Source of the DNA: Apium graveolens
Taxonomy: Eukaryota > Streptophyta > Magnoliopsida > Apiales > Apiaceae
Reading direction: 5' to 3'
Length of the DNA stretch: 64,000 bases
NCBI RefSeq assembly: GCF_009905375.1
Contig: NC_133648.1
Location: 21,941,884 to 22,005,883, forward strand
Below, piece by piece: positions 11,761-22,808 of this stretch (position 1 is its first letter; each line of letters opens with the position of its first letter). The position numbers were made by a program, and so were the translations under genes. The notes under the pieces were generated by a model. The model did not search any database and had not been told where the DNA came from. It was given only the letters and a program-made list of their open reading frames with translations.

Positions 11761-12472
11761 TGATAGATTCCATGACAACCCTTATTCTTAAATTGTAGAC
11801 TCTGAAGGCTTTTGTGGAAAGTGGATATCCAACAAAAATTATTTCATCATCTTTTAGATCAAATTTGGATAGCTATTCAGGATGAGTCTTAAGAAAAAAA
11901 CACTTGCATCCAAATACATGAAAATACTTCAGATTTGGCTTCTTTTTCTTCACCATCTCATATGGTGTTTTTCCATGCTTGTTAATGAGTGTTGCATTCT
12001 GAGTAAAACAAGCAGTCTGCACAGCTTCAGCCTAAAAGTAGGTTGGCAACTTTGCTTCATCAAGCATAGTTCGTGTAGCTTCAATAAGAGTTCTATTCTT
12101 TCTTTCAAAAACTCTATTTTGTTGTGGAGTTCCAGGAGCAGAAAATTCCTTCTTTATTCCATGGTCTTTGCAGAACTCTTCCATGATCAAATTCTTGAAC
12201 TCAGTGCCATTATCACTTCTTATGATCTTCACAGAATCTTTGATCAATTTATCCAGTTGCTTGACATGATCAATCAAAATAGATGCAGCTTCACTTTTTG
12301 TATGCAAGAAATACACCCATGTGTATCTGGTGAACTCATCCACTAAGACCGTAGCATATTTCTTCTTTGCAATAGACATGACATTCACTGGACCAAATAG
12401 ATCAACATGTAGTTGGTGATAAGGCTCAAGAATTGAAGATTCAGTCTTGCTCTTGAATGAAGATTTTCTTTG
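11761..12472 (-). pseudogene. Copia-1 integrase core and C-terminal domain
   Basis: The frame shows the D,D,E catalytic triad: VDLFGPV, then IRSDNGTEFKN, then RVFERKNRTLIEATRTML. It continues through NATLINKHGKTPYEM and FGCKCFFLKT into the family's usual C-terminal block (EIIFVGYPLSTKAFRVYN). Stops near 12030 and 12470 break it. Integrase would insert the cDNA into nuclear DNA. The G-to-F change in the usual QQNGVVERKN string is unusual. Confidence 0.85.
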
Positions 12473-13021
12473 TTATCCCTTTTGACAGGAATCACAAAGG
12501 CCATAAGGAGCAAATACTGATTTTGGCAAACCTCTCACAAGATCTTTCTTGACTAGTTCATTTATATTGTTGAAATTTAAATGAGAGAGTTTCTTGTGCC
12601 AATTCCAGCTTTCTTCAATTGATGCTCTACTTAACAGATAGATTGCAGAACCATCAGTACTTGTTGAAAGCTTGGCTTCATAAATGTTACCATGCCTGTA
12701 TCCTTTCAGAACAACTTTGCCTATAGATTTTCTTACAACTTCACAGTGTTCTTCAAAGAAATCAACATGATAACCTCTATCACAAATTTGACTAACACTC
12801 AGCAAATTATGTTTAAGTCCTGAGACTAGAGCTACTTTTTCAATGATGACATTCCCCAGATTGATATTGCCATATCCCATAGTTTTTTCCATATTGCCAT
12901 CTCCATAAGAAACAGTTGGGCCATCTTTCTCCACAAAGTCTGATAGCAGGGCTTTATTTCCAGTTATATGTCCTAAACATCCACTGTCCAGAACTAGGAT
13001 GTTTTTCCTGTTGCCCTGCAA
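12473..13021 (-). pseudogene. Copia-1 protease end and GAG-pre-integrase domain
   Basis: It starts near the aspartic-protease-like string VLDSGCLGHITGNKALL, the copia version of DSGCSxHMTG, followed by the LVSGLKHNLLSVSQICDRGY block typical of copia protease. The second half has WHKKLSHLN and CDSCQKG, the HHCC zinc finger before integrase. The S-to-L change after DSGC is unusual. The domain would mature the polyprotein. Confidence 0.82.
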
Positions 13022-15370
13022 TCACAAAGACCACTAATGATTAGTTTTAAGGACCCGGACTTGCTTGGATCCTTTGGCCTTATTAAGTTTGTTAACATTT
13101 GCAGCGGATTTAGCATCAGAGTTTATGTTAACATTTTTCTTATCAGCATTTACACTATCAGACTTTGCATCAGAATTTACACTAGAAGGAACAATGCTAA
13201 CTTTTTTTAAAGAAGGTTTTATTTGATAATAATCATAGTACAAACTATGGTATTCCTTACAAGTATAAATGGAATGCCATAAATTACCACAATGAAAACA
13301 AGGATTTTGTGGCCTATATCTAACAGACTGACTCTTAACTCCTGACTTTGAAGGTAAGGAGTTTATGTTCTTATTTTTCCTACAAAAAGAAGCCAGATGG
13401 TTAGAATTTCCACAGTTATGACATGTTTTTCTAGGAGCATTAGGAATAGGTTTATAATTGTTACTTTTGTTCACACCTTCCTTTCCATTCCTATTTTTCC
13501 TAGGTGACTTTACCTTGTTTACATTCTTAAACATCTTTCAGCTTATGCTTAAGTTGCTTCTTAGTCATTAAGCCTATGTTAACTTCAGTTGGCTTATCCT
13601 GTTTTGGTTTGTCAGAAGTTAATTTCTTTTTAACTTCTGATTTATCAATATCAGACTTTACAACTACAAACTTAACAAGATTTACCTTAGGCTTTTGTTT
13701 AACAACCACAGGCTCAATTTCTACAGTTCCCTTATCATTTTTATCATCTCCATAACCTAAGCCTTCTTTCTAGTTTCCACTACTTAACAAATTCTGAGTT
13801 GTTTTGCCAGAGTTAGTCCAAGTCCTGATAATCTCTCTTTCCTTTTCTAACTCAGTTTTTAGAGATTCATTCATTTTAAGTACTTCATCCCTAACATAGA
13901 AAGCATCATCTCTATCTTTCTGAGTTTGATGGAACATGACTAACTCTTTTTCTAAATAATCATTCCTCTTTTTATAAGAAAGATTTTCAGAAGTTAATCT
14001 TTCATATGTTAAAGTTTGATCTCTATAACTAATGAACATGGTTTTAAGATATCTTCTCAACTCATTAATATCATTAGTATTAAAGGCATAAGTAGTTTGA
14101 GATACCTTTAACTCAGCAGCATCAGAACTGCTATCAGCATTTGCCATCAAGGCATAGTTCACCTCACTCTCAAAATCTGAAGTGTCTGTCCAGCTTTTCT
14201 TCTTTGTGACAAGAGCCTTTCCTTTGTCACTCTTCACTTTCTTGCAATCAGGAGATATGTGGCCTTTCTCACCAAAATTGTAGCATTTGACATTTGTGTA
14301 ATCTCCTCTGTCAGACTTTCCTCCTTTGCCTTCGGATTTTCTGAAACTCTTCTTATCTTGCACCTTTCCTGGAAAACTTCTTTCCCTTTATGAATTTCCT
14401 GTATGCAATCCTTGTGATTCCTTTCACCATAAGAGCACACAGCTTCATTCTCTCTTCATCAGGATCCATCTCAGGTAAGCTTTTTGTTTCTGAGTCATCA
14501 TCAGTATCAGAACTTGATGATTCAGAATCAGACTTTATAATGAGAGCTTTTCCCTTGCCTTTCCTTGAGGCAGCTGCTTTGGGGGATTACTCCTCAGCCT
14601 TAAGAGCAACTGTCCTTGACTTTCTTCCTTTTCTCTTGCTTCTTTGTTCCATCTCAAGTTCATGAGTCTTGAGCATCCCATAAATTTCATCAAAAGTTGT
14701 TTCTTCAAGATTATAGTTGTCTCTTATAGTGGTGGCCTTCAAATCCCAACATTCAGGAAGAGCTTACAGCAATTTAAGATTTGAATCCTCAAGATCATAT
14801 TCCTTGTCAACTAGTGACAAATCATTCAAGAGTTTGACAAATCTGTCATATAAACCAGTTAATAACTCATCAGGCTTTGAGTCAAAGTGCTCATACTCTT
14901 GAGTGAGTATAGTCTTCCTGTTCTTCTTAATTGAATCAGTTCCCTGGCATCTTGTCTCTAAGGCATCCCATATCTCCTTTGCAGTCTTGCAGTTGATTAC
15001 CCTGTTTGACATTACATTATCAATGGCACTATGCAGCAAGTGTCGTACCTTAGCATCCTTAGCAATTGATGAGATATCTTTAGCAGTGTAATCACTCTTC
15101 TCCTTTGGTACAGACTTTGCTGGTTCACCTGCAACTACAACAGAGAGTTTGGTTGGCTTGTGTGGTCCTTCATTGATTCTGTCAAGGTATTCTGGATCAG
15201 TAGCTTCCAGAAATATAGACATCCTCACCTTCCATATGGAATATTTAAATGGTTTCAGTATGGGAACTCTAATAGTCTCATATCGACTATGGATTTGAGT
15301 CTTCGAAGGTTCTTCAGTTTTGGTGGGCTTGGTTGGAGTTTGTTCTTCTTCAGATATGATTGTTTTCGGA
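13022..15370 (-). pseudogene. Copia-1 gag (UBN2-type) with three zinc knuckles
   Basis: Reading down from 15370, the N-terminal half (14764-15370) is a copia gag domain: KVRMSIFLEATDPEYLDR, KTAKEIWDALETRCQGTD, EYEHFDSKPDELLTGLYD. The start codon seen in the related Copia-6 (ATGTCTGAC) is ATATCTGAA here, so the start is lost. Further down are CYNFGEKGHISPDC (second Cys replaced by Phe), CHNCGNSNHLASFC and CFHCGNLWHSIYTC, three CCHC-type knuckles for RNA binding, separated by Lys/Ser-rich coiled sequence. Frameshifts occur near 14763, 14363, 13770 and 13530. Confidence 0.8.
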
Positions 15371-15399
15371 TCTTAAACTGTTTGTGTGTTAACAGATCT

Positions 15400-15411
15400 G
15401 CTCTGATACCA
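15400..15411 (-). other. Primer binding site of Copia-1 (initiator Met tRNA)
   Basis: The minus strand reads tggtatcagagc two bases after the LTR end, an exact 12-base match to the plant tRNA-iMet primer site common to copia and gypsy elements. Confidence 0.9.
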
Positions 15412-15413
15412 CT

Positions 15414-16006
15414 TGTTAGATCACACACACTGTAGAAGGGGGTTGAATACAGTGTTTATCACAATCAAATCGAATTAAAGAACACGAGTAACATAAAATA
15501 AACTTTATTAAACTTTGTTGCAATATGGAACTATCCTCTCTCAGTGATGAACAACTTATCACGAGAGCTGCTAGGGTTAAATAAAAAATAATTTCGATTA
15601 TGATAACACATATAGTGTAAACCCTATGTCTGTATTTATATACTACATAATTACAAGATAATCGCTAATTGATATGGAATATAATTCTGCTTCCTAAAAT
15701 ATATCAATCAGTTATCTTTTCTTCCAAGTATTCTATTCTTCATAGAATTCCTTCTTCATGCATATCTCTTCTTGTGTTTGTCTTGATCTTCTTTCCTTTC
15801 AATCAGCCGCCTTCCTTATCTGAAAGTCTCCTTAATTCCTGATATTATCTCCTGATAAATATCTCCTGATAACTTAAGTTCTGACAACTTAAGTTCTGAT
15901 ATCTTAAGTCCTGACTCCAGTATAAGTACTGATTTGTCTTGTTAAGTAAGATCTGAAAACTAAACACAAATCATATTAGACATGGCATTATCAAATATAT
16001 CTAACA
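15414..16006 (-). repeat. LTR shared by Copia-1 (as 5' LTR) and Copia-2 (as 3' LTR)
   Basis: The 593 bp unit starts TTGTTAGATAT-like on the minus strand and ends ctaaca right before the primer site; termini are TGTTAG...CTAACA. The last ~200 bases match the LTR tail at 62690-62887. Internal repeats near 15850-15960 are built from taagttctgat, the reverse complement of the tcagaactta motif. The sequence on its other side (16007 upward) is the 3' coding end of another copia copy rather than unrelated flank. Confidence 0.85.
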
Positions 16007-16009
16007 AGA

Positions 16010-17067
16010 ATTTTCAGCATCAGTACTTGACAATGACAGTTGTTTGCATTTAGATTTAACAATTTTCTCCCCCTTTTTGGCATCATGACCAAAAAATAGA
16101 TAAAGAATTAGCTCCATTGAATTTTGTACTTCCGTAAGTTGAGTAGATATTTGATCTTGTTTAGCTTCCAATATAGCTTGACCGACTTTAATTGAAATTT
16201 GTCTGGCAACTATTGTTGAAACTTGTTTCTGAATTTCCGATGAGTAGTTAACTTTGAAGCAATCAAAGATTCTTTAATCTGATTCATTTGAGTAGTAGTT
16301 TTTTCATGAGTTGTGTGTAAGGATCTGACAACTAAAGTTGATTCTTTCAGATGATTCATCATATCAGGATTTGTAATCTTCTATTTTGCTATTTCCAGAT
16401 GTGCAACAACTCGTGTTCTCGAAATAGGATACGTATTATCTTTCCAATAAGCATTCCAGAGATTATCAGGATAATCCTTTTCTTTTATAGCATCGAACTC
16501 TTTCTGTTTCTGTTATCTCACATGCATAGGCATATCTTCAGGGAAGAATAGATCATCCTTAGGATCTATAATAGTATTGGAAATGTTAGCTTCTTCACCA
16601 TCATTAGATTCTTCAACGACAACCGGATTTTACAATAATTGTTGAACTTTATCACTAGCTTCAGCATAAAGATTAGAATAAAAAAATTGGTGTAATATAT
16701 GATCCAGTAGTTTTAGAAGCTTTCACACCTTCAGCAGTTATCTCCACATCTTAAAGTATTGTATTTAAATGAATTGGAGCTTCAACATTATCTTCCATAA
16801 CTTCAGTTCCTGTAACATGTTGTGGTGATTCTGAAATGGATGAAAGTTCATGAATGGACCATTGTGCTACTACATCTTCAGCAACAACAGGGATTTCCTC
16901 CGATGATGGTAAAGTAGAGTAAATGGACTATTTTTCAACAAAAACAGGGATTGTATACTTAGACTTGAAGGGAGATTAATAGCCTTTGATACATCAGAGT
17001 TTTCCTGAGATTCAACAGACTGCTGTTCAGCATATGTTCCTTGAGTACTCTGAGCATCTGCAAACAT
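16010..17067 (-). pseudogene. ORF3 C-terminal half (Copia-2)
   Basis: The minus strand carries a long frame with several breaks. Pieces in order: FADAQSTQGTYAEQQSVESQ, an acidic segment (VVVEESNDGEEANISN), DPKDDLFFPEDMPMHV, DYPDNLWNAYWKDNTYPISR, and a helical, coiled-coil-like region (EIQKQVSTIVARQISIKVGQ, ILEAKQDQISTQLTEVQNSM). It ends FFGHDAKKGEKIVKSKCKQL with the frame reaching almost to the LTR. I infer it is the other end of the gene begun at 7365 in Copia-1. The function is unknown; the helical tail suggests oligomerisation. No transmembrane segment is evident. Confidence 0.5.
16066..16080 (-). other. Purine tract inside the ORF3 end of Copia-2
   Basis: The minus strand reads ccaaaaagggggaga, a polypurine-tract-like run about 60 bases before the LTR and inside the ORF3 frame (DAKKGEK). 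SIRE-type elements are known for such purine runs set back from the LTR. Whether it is the functional primer cannot be told from sequence. Confidence 0.45.
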
Positions 17068-17567
17068 ATAGCAAATAAAACTTAATCTCTCTATTCATTT
17101 ACAGTAGTCTCACTACTCCTCACACACACATCTCATGACTTTCAATAGTCAGAGCTTCCTCACAAGGATTATTAAATCCTATCTCTCATCTACCTCTCCT
17201 TTTGCCAGGAAGGATCCTGCCTCTCTTAAATTCTATTTCTCTCTCAATCTTTTCACACATCTCACAAAATGGCTCAGAAAGATAGTCCTACAGAAATAAG
17301 AGGTGGCTAAAGAAGGGTGATCTGTGGTCATACAACTAGAGGTAGTCCTTAAATAAGTTTTAGTAGTAATCATGCAAACATGATTTATATTTTGAAAAAT
17401 ATGTTATAAATGCTGAAAGAACTAAACCAGTATTTAAAATAAATGCTGATAAAGTAATAACAATATTTATACCTTGTGAATACACAATTTAGCTCACAAT
17501 TGATATTGTGGTTATGAAAGCTATTCTTCTATAATGAGAACCTCCATTTGAATTCGAGAGGATTTGA

Positions 17568-18887
17568 TGCGACGACCTCAACCCTGGGGTCAGGAGTTGA
17601 CGTCATCAACAATCACCATAACAAACATAATATAATCCATTCTAAGATAGAATATAAATACGACCCCTTTTTCCAAGATCTTTGCCAGGTTTAAGTATGA
17701 TTTAGGTTACAACAACACAAACCTACTTACAAAAATCATCCTGACGCAGCTAACTTAACACAGCAACTCAATAGACCACCCTTGGTCCACACAACCATAT
17801 TAGAGGAGTCTAACACGAAGGGAACTGGAACTCTGCCTTGACTATCACTGACAAATCTCCTAGGCATTTGCAATACATGTATAAAACATTCTGCAAGTGT
17901 GAGCAATTGCTTGCTCAGCAGTACCGCTATATGAATAACAAATAAAATAATTTATGATAAAATGATTATCGCAACAGAAATTATAATTTGCTACACATCA
18001 AGTAAAAACATACGTAAACTGGATATTCAAAATTAGTATGCTCTGTAAAACAATATCATCAGTAGTGTGCTGTGTATAAATACCAGAGTCCAATTTTAGC
18101 ATGCTAATCACATTTCCAAATCCACTATATAAACCACTTGTTCCATTACGGGAACCATAAAACCCAAATCAGATACGTAGCGGATATGTGAAGACAGCTG
18201 ATCAGGCTATCAACACCAGACGGATCCAACTGCCATCCCATTTACCTGTTCCGGAACTCAGAGACTAGCTAGGTCTTTGACCTGCTGGACTAATTGGTTA
18301 TACAGTGCGCACAACCGAATTAGCCTCTTACGCAACCTCAATAGGACTACTCTGGCCCCAACGTATCCCATATCTGATCGTTTTATCCAGTTTTCAAAAT
18401 CACTTTTACCTATCTCTTGTTAAAATTAAATCTGTCACAGCACACTATTCAAATCCTCTTTTTATTTTAATCACGTTTAGAGATAGGTGTTTTCAGAAGT
18501 TACTTTTCCCCAAAACATAATTTTAAACAACATTTTCAAATACAGGGGATACGTAACTTAAAACGTTTATGTTCCATTACGAAAGTAAAACATTTAGCTA
18601 TTCATACGTACTGAACCATAAAAGAATGGTCAGGGGTACTTGCCTTGCAGAGCATTACAACTATTTCTGGTTGACCTTGAACCGATTCGAGACACTCGGC
18701 TTTACCGCTTTGCTATTTGACTATCCTGGATCCGACTTCAATGCTCAGGTCCTTCGCTTAGGAACCTTGCTGCGCTTGCCGACTGATCACTAGGTTATCT
18801 TAGCTCGATCTCACTTCTGAAGTCCTTCAACTAGAACCTACAGAGCCGAGATACCCTATGTTAGACGTCTAGGTATGCTTGACATAT
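17568..18887 (-). repeat. Gypsy-2 3' LTR, distal part
   Basis: It matches 28933-30134 closely; on the + strand both begin tg(c/t)gacg(a/g)cctcaaccc and share the cgtagcggatatgtgaag block and many others. The other part of this LTR lies at 22809-24744, beyond the nested solo LTR. ORFs at 18305-18520, 18569-18793 and their counterparts at 29670-30100 are non-coding LTR sequence. Confidence 0.85.
18883..18887. repeat. Target-site duplication CATAT, left copy
   Basis: The five bases catat precede the solo LTR and recur at 22804-22808 directly after it, as expected for gypsy integrase. Confidence 0.85.
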
Positions 18888-20689
18888 TGTAACACCCCCG
18901 GAGAGTACAAGTCCTTGAATCCATAATTTAAAAGTTATTACAACCCAAAATGATTACTTGATAAATTTACAGTTAATTGCCATTATCTGCCACAAGTTAT
19001 AATTATACAATATTTGGTTAAAAGTAGAATGCCTGATCTACCAATAGATATACCTCTGCAGCTATGGCAGCTACAACATCAATCGGAAGACGCGGGACGC
19101 TTCCCACGCGCTTGCGCTGGGTCTGCTTGAGTCTGGCCATCTTTCCTAACTGTTGTTGTGTGATGAAGAAATGAAGCAAGAGTGAGCATTACAGCTCGCA
19201 AGATAATATTAGTGTAAACAATAATGGAAGTATCTAAATGAATAACTTACTAGAATCCTTTATCAAGTGTAAGGTAATTACTTACTGGATATAAGCTTAA
19301 AGGAAGATGAATTTACCAATTACTTCACTATCCTTATACCATTTTTAGAAATCTACTTGAACTACCACTGTTCAAAGTATAATAAGTTTCAAAAGTTCGT
19401 CCCATAGATGAGACCACAAGTTAAGACTTGAATAGATTCAATCTTTGAATTAATTTTTAAAGGAAATGAAGTTACGAGATACTTCATTCAATGGAAACAC
19501 CATTATAACTGTTTGACCCTGACAGTGCTTCGGCAACCACCCATTCGTAGCCTTTCGATCGAAATGCTACAGGTAGTGTTGCAGAATTATCCAACTGGAT
19601 GATGAACTCATTACGGGAGTTTGCCGCGCCAGGAAGACCACTTACGATGATCAGTCGTAGTAGTGCAACCCCACCATTTTCTACATGTAGAGGAGAACCT
19701 GTCGAATTTACTTGTCAACCGAACACTGGACTCCTAAGGAATGTACCGTCTTGCGGAACTTCCAGGCCATTTGGGCCAATATAATAAGGTTGGGCCGGCG
19801 CCACTCGACCACTTACGCCACTCCTAGTTCAGATGAAATCCATGACTCTGAAACGTAAAGCTCATCCCCACTTTCCCCATGTAGAAACTTGTTGATACGG
19901 CTCCACCAAGAAGTCGTATCTAGTTGGAAAGGAAAACTCACCGATATTTCCCAGGCGATGCCTGTTAATGGATTAACTTGTTCCAAGAATTTTACTTCTC
20001 GAGTATTGGGTAAGTAATCAAAAACTCTTTTATCAAAATAGCAACCTTGTTGCAAATATAAAACACACCACGGAGCCGGATCCCTCAGGTTTTGAGCGGA
20101 TATTTAAATCCCCTTTGAAAGGAAGATCTTAAATATAAAAATGAGTTTTGGGATCCGCTCTAACTTTTAAAATCATTTTGAAGACTCGCAAAATATTTTT
20201 AAGAATGTTTGGAGTAATGCTGATTTAATGAAAAAAATCAGTCCCAATATATTAGGAAATATCTGAATATTATTATTTAAATAATATTCTCATAAAGAAT
20301 AATCTTTATAAAAATAATTGAAGTAGAAGTTTTAAAACTTATACTTGCAATGAATATTAAATGACCAAAGATATACTTATACGAAAGTACTATCTTTATT
20401 TGAATAATCAAAAGTAAGTTTGATTATCGACACATTATTCTTTAATAAAATTGAGAATAATAATTAGTAAATAATCGGAGTCATAAGTCCTCGAATGAAT
20501 ATTCAAATATTAATATTCATTAATAAATTAAGTGGAGTCATAAGTCCTCGAATGAATATTTAAAATAATATTCATTAATAAAATAAACGGGGTCATAAGC
20601 CCTCGAATGAATATTCAAAGTAATATTCAATAATAAAATAAAGTTATCGAATAAACCTTATTTGATTCATAGTTTTAAAAACTATTCAT

Positions 20690-20721
<32 letters not shown>

Positions 20722-22803
20722 TATACTCGGAAGCATCGACTCCCGGTTTTTAGAAAAATGTTCACCTGTGGGTCCCCTATATTAAGGGTATATGCAAATT
20801 ACCGCTTATCTCTAGCATAGGTATTATCAACTGAATCAACAGATATATGTATTAAGAATACGAAACAGGCATGCATATATACCATATCACATGCTACAAT
20901 ATATCGCAAGAATTTGCTAAATAACCATTAGGCATCTACCACAAGATAATGCATGTACAAATGTATACATCACAACAACAGTATAACGGATAGAAAACTT
21001 GTCTGAGCGACTGGGGGTTATAAATGGCTTGGGACGAGTCTGGTAACCTATAAACAACATATAAGTTGGAATTAAACCAGTCACTTATAGACCTATACTT
21101 TAACCAATTTAGACTCTAACGCTCGCTTTGCGCTTAATGATTCTCTTAAGTTACTCGAGTACCCTCGGCTCCACCATTTTTAATAAATTAACCATTACGA
21201 GTGTTAAGGCGATTCTTTCGCGAGTGTCTTACAAACTGCCTATTACACTTTACATAAATGTTTCATACTCCAATTAGTCCTTTAAGGTCTTTAACCTATG
21301 TTTCAAAGTAAGGTGAGGGGTAATGGTTCGTTCACGAAACGCCGTTACTTAAAATGGTCGTTTCTCCTAAACCGTACATCGGAATCAAACGAACCACATA
21401 TCAAAACGAAGCTCGTAACATGAACTATCTAATCATGTCAATTGTCAAAACCTAGCAGTGAGTTCACGGGTCCTAATGTTAAGAGCAAAAACAGTCTAAA
21501 GTAAATCGGACATTACGACGGCTATGTTTACGCGATTACCCAAATTTAAACCACTCCAAATCAACTCACAATCAACCCACAATCACAACCCAATCAAAAA
21601 TCCATCCATACTTCACCATAACAGCCCCAACAACTCAACATTATCAATTATACTATTCTTAAACATGAATTTAAACTACACTTAAGTTCATTAATCAATA
21701 ATCCAAGAATTACCACTCCAAAAACTTCACAAAACCAACTAATCTCTACATTCACAACAAACAAGCCTCTCATGAATTATAACAACAAAACTAAACCTAA
21801 TTACTCAAATAAAGTTAGGGTTTGGAGGGGTTATACCTTCCTTGGAGAGTGCGGAATCAAGTAACTAGCTTGGAATCACCCTTAAAAGTCCTTATCCAAG
21901 CTTAATCTAAACAAAAACTCAAGAACAAAAATTTTAGTTCTTGAAAAACACTATTCACCATCTTCTTCCATGATTTTTAGGAAGAGATTGTGAATGATTT
22001 AGGAGCTCAAACTTATAGGATAGCTATATCTATGCATAAGGAGTCTTGGATAATTACCTTGCTAATTAACAAAGCTTGGAACTAGGATTTTGATTTTTCT
22101 TTCTTTGGAAAAGAAGAAAAGCCGAGAGCTTTGATGAAGAAGATGAAATAATTTTGTGTTTTTGGTGAAAATGAAATGTTTTGGCTTGGTTGGTTGACAT
22201 TTTGATTTGTTTTGTTTTGTTTTATTCCTTTTACCATGGTAACTTTTGTGTGGTTCTAATTCAACCAACAACACACTTTGCTTGGTGATGCTTATGTCAC
22301 CATGTGATGTCACCCTCCCACCTTTGTCCTCTTCTTATTGGTTTGATGACATCATCCCCACTAATCTCTTTGATTAGCTTCTAATTACTTGGCTAATGAC
22401 CGCTGATCTGTTATACGGTTCGCTTAACTTTCGTTTTCGTTTATCGTTTGAGGGATCATACCCGGGATCTTATTACTTGGGTTCCCTTAACCTTTCTCAA
22501 TACATTATATTCCTTTTATGATCCTCTCTTACAATCCTTGAATTTAAATCCTCTTTATCCTGTTACCTTATACTCAATTCTTTCGATATCTGGTGGATTT
22601 TCGGGAAAAATCAAAAGGTTCAAATTTGGATTCTGACGATCTTTACATACACTTATATATCATATAGAGTACCAATAAAATCTTAGAATATCCATAAAAG
22701 AACCCCTACATAGTGTGGCATGAAAAAATTTCTTATTCAGCAATATCAGCAAAAACACTATTCATAAGGGTTACAAAAAGTTCAAAATTTTGGGGTTATT
22801 ACA
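18888..22803 (-). repeat. Solo LTR of the Gypsy-4 family (3.9 kb)
   Basis: Read on the minus strand it starts TGTAATAACCCCAAAATT and ends ctccgggggtgttaca, matching the Gypsy-4 LTR (58589-62681) along its length, for example the aagatcgtcagaatccaaatt and gatcccgggtatgatccctc blocks. It is flanked by catat on both sides, and no internal sequence lies within it, so it is a solo LTR left by LTR-LTR recombination. It sits inside the 3' LTR of Gypsy-2. Short ORFs at 19599-20055 and 22062-22636 are non-coding. Confidence 0.9.
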
Positions 22804-22808
22804 CATAT
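22804..22808. repeat. Target-site duplication CATAT, right copy
   Basis: Partner of the left copy at 18883-18887. Confidence 0.85.

Larger units (their letters stand above)
7076..16006 (-). mobile_element. Copia-1: Ty1/copia retrotransposon, SIRE-like, 3' end lost
   Basis: Reading the minus strand: 5' LTR (16006-15414), primer site, gag, protease, integrase, RT and RNase H in copia order, then a 2.5 kb region with accessory ORFs, cut at 7076 by Gypsy-1. The order integrase before RT defines copia. The extra coding region after RNase H suggests the SIRE/Maximus lineage. All frames are interrupted by a modest number of stops and frameshifts, so domains are easy to follow. A close relative (Copia-6) starts at 62690. 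Confidence 0.85.
16007..17567 (-). mobile_element. Copia-2: 3' portion of a second copy of the Copia-1 family
   Basis: Directly upstream (minus strand) of the shared LTR lies the C-terminal half of ORF3 and a purine-rich motif, the arrangement expected before a 3' LTR. It is cut at 17567 by the end of the Gypsy-2 LTR. The part above about 17070 (17070-17567) contains no recognisable frame; a CT-rich stretch occurs at 17090-17270 on the + strand. Confidence 0.6.

Noticed and set aside
11317..12346. + strand ORFs over Copia-1 linker and integrase
   Set aside because: Antisense shadows of well-identified minus-strand copia domains.
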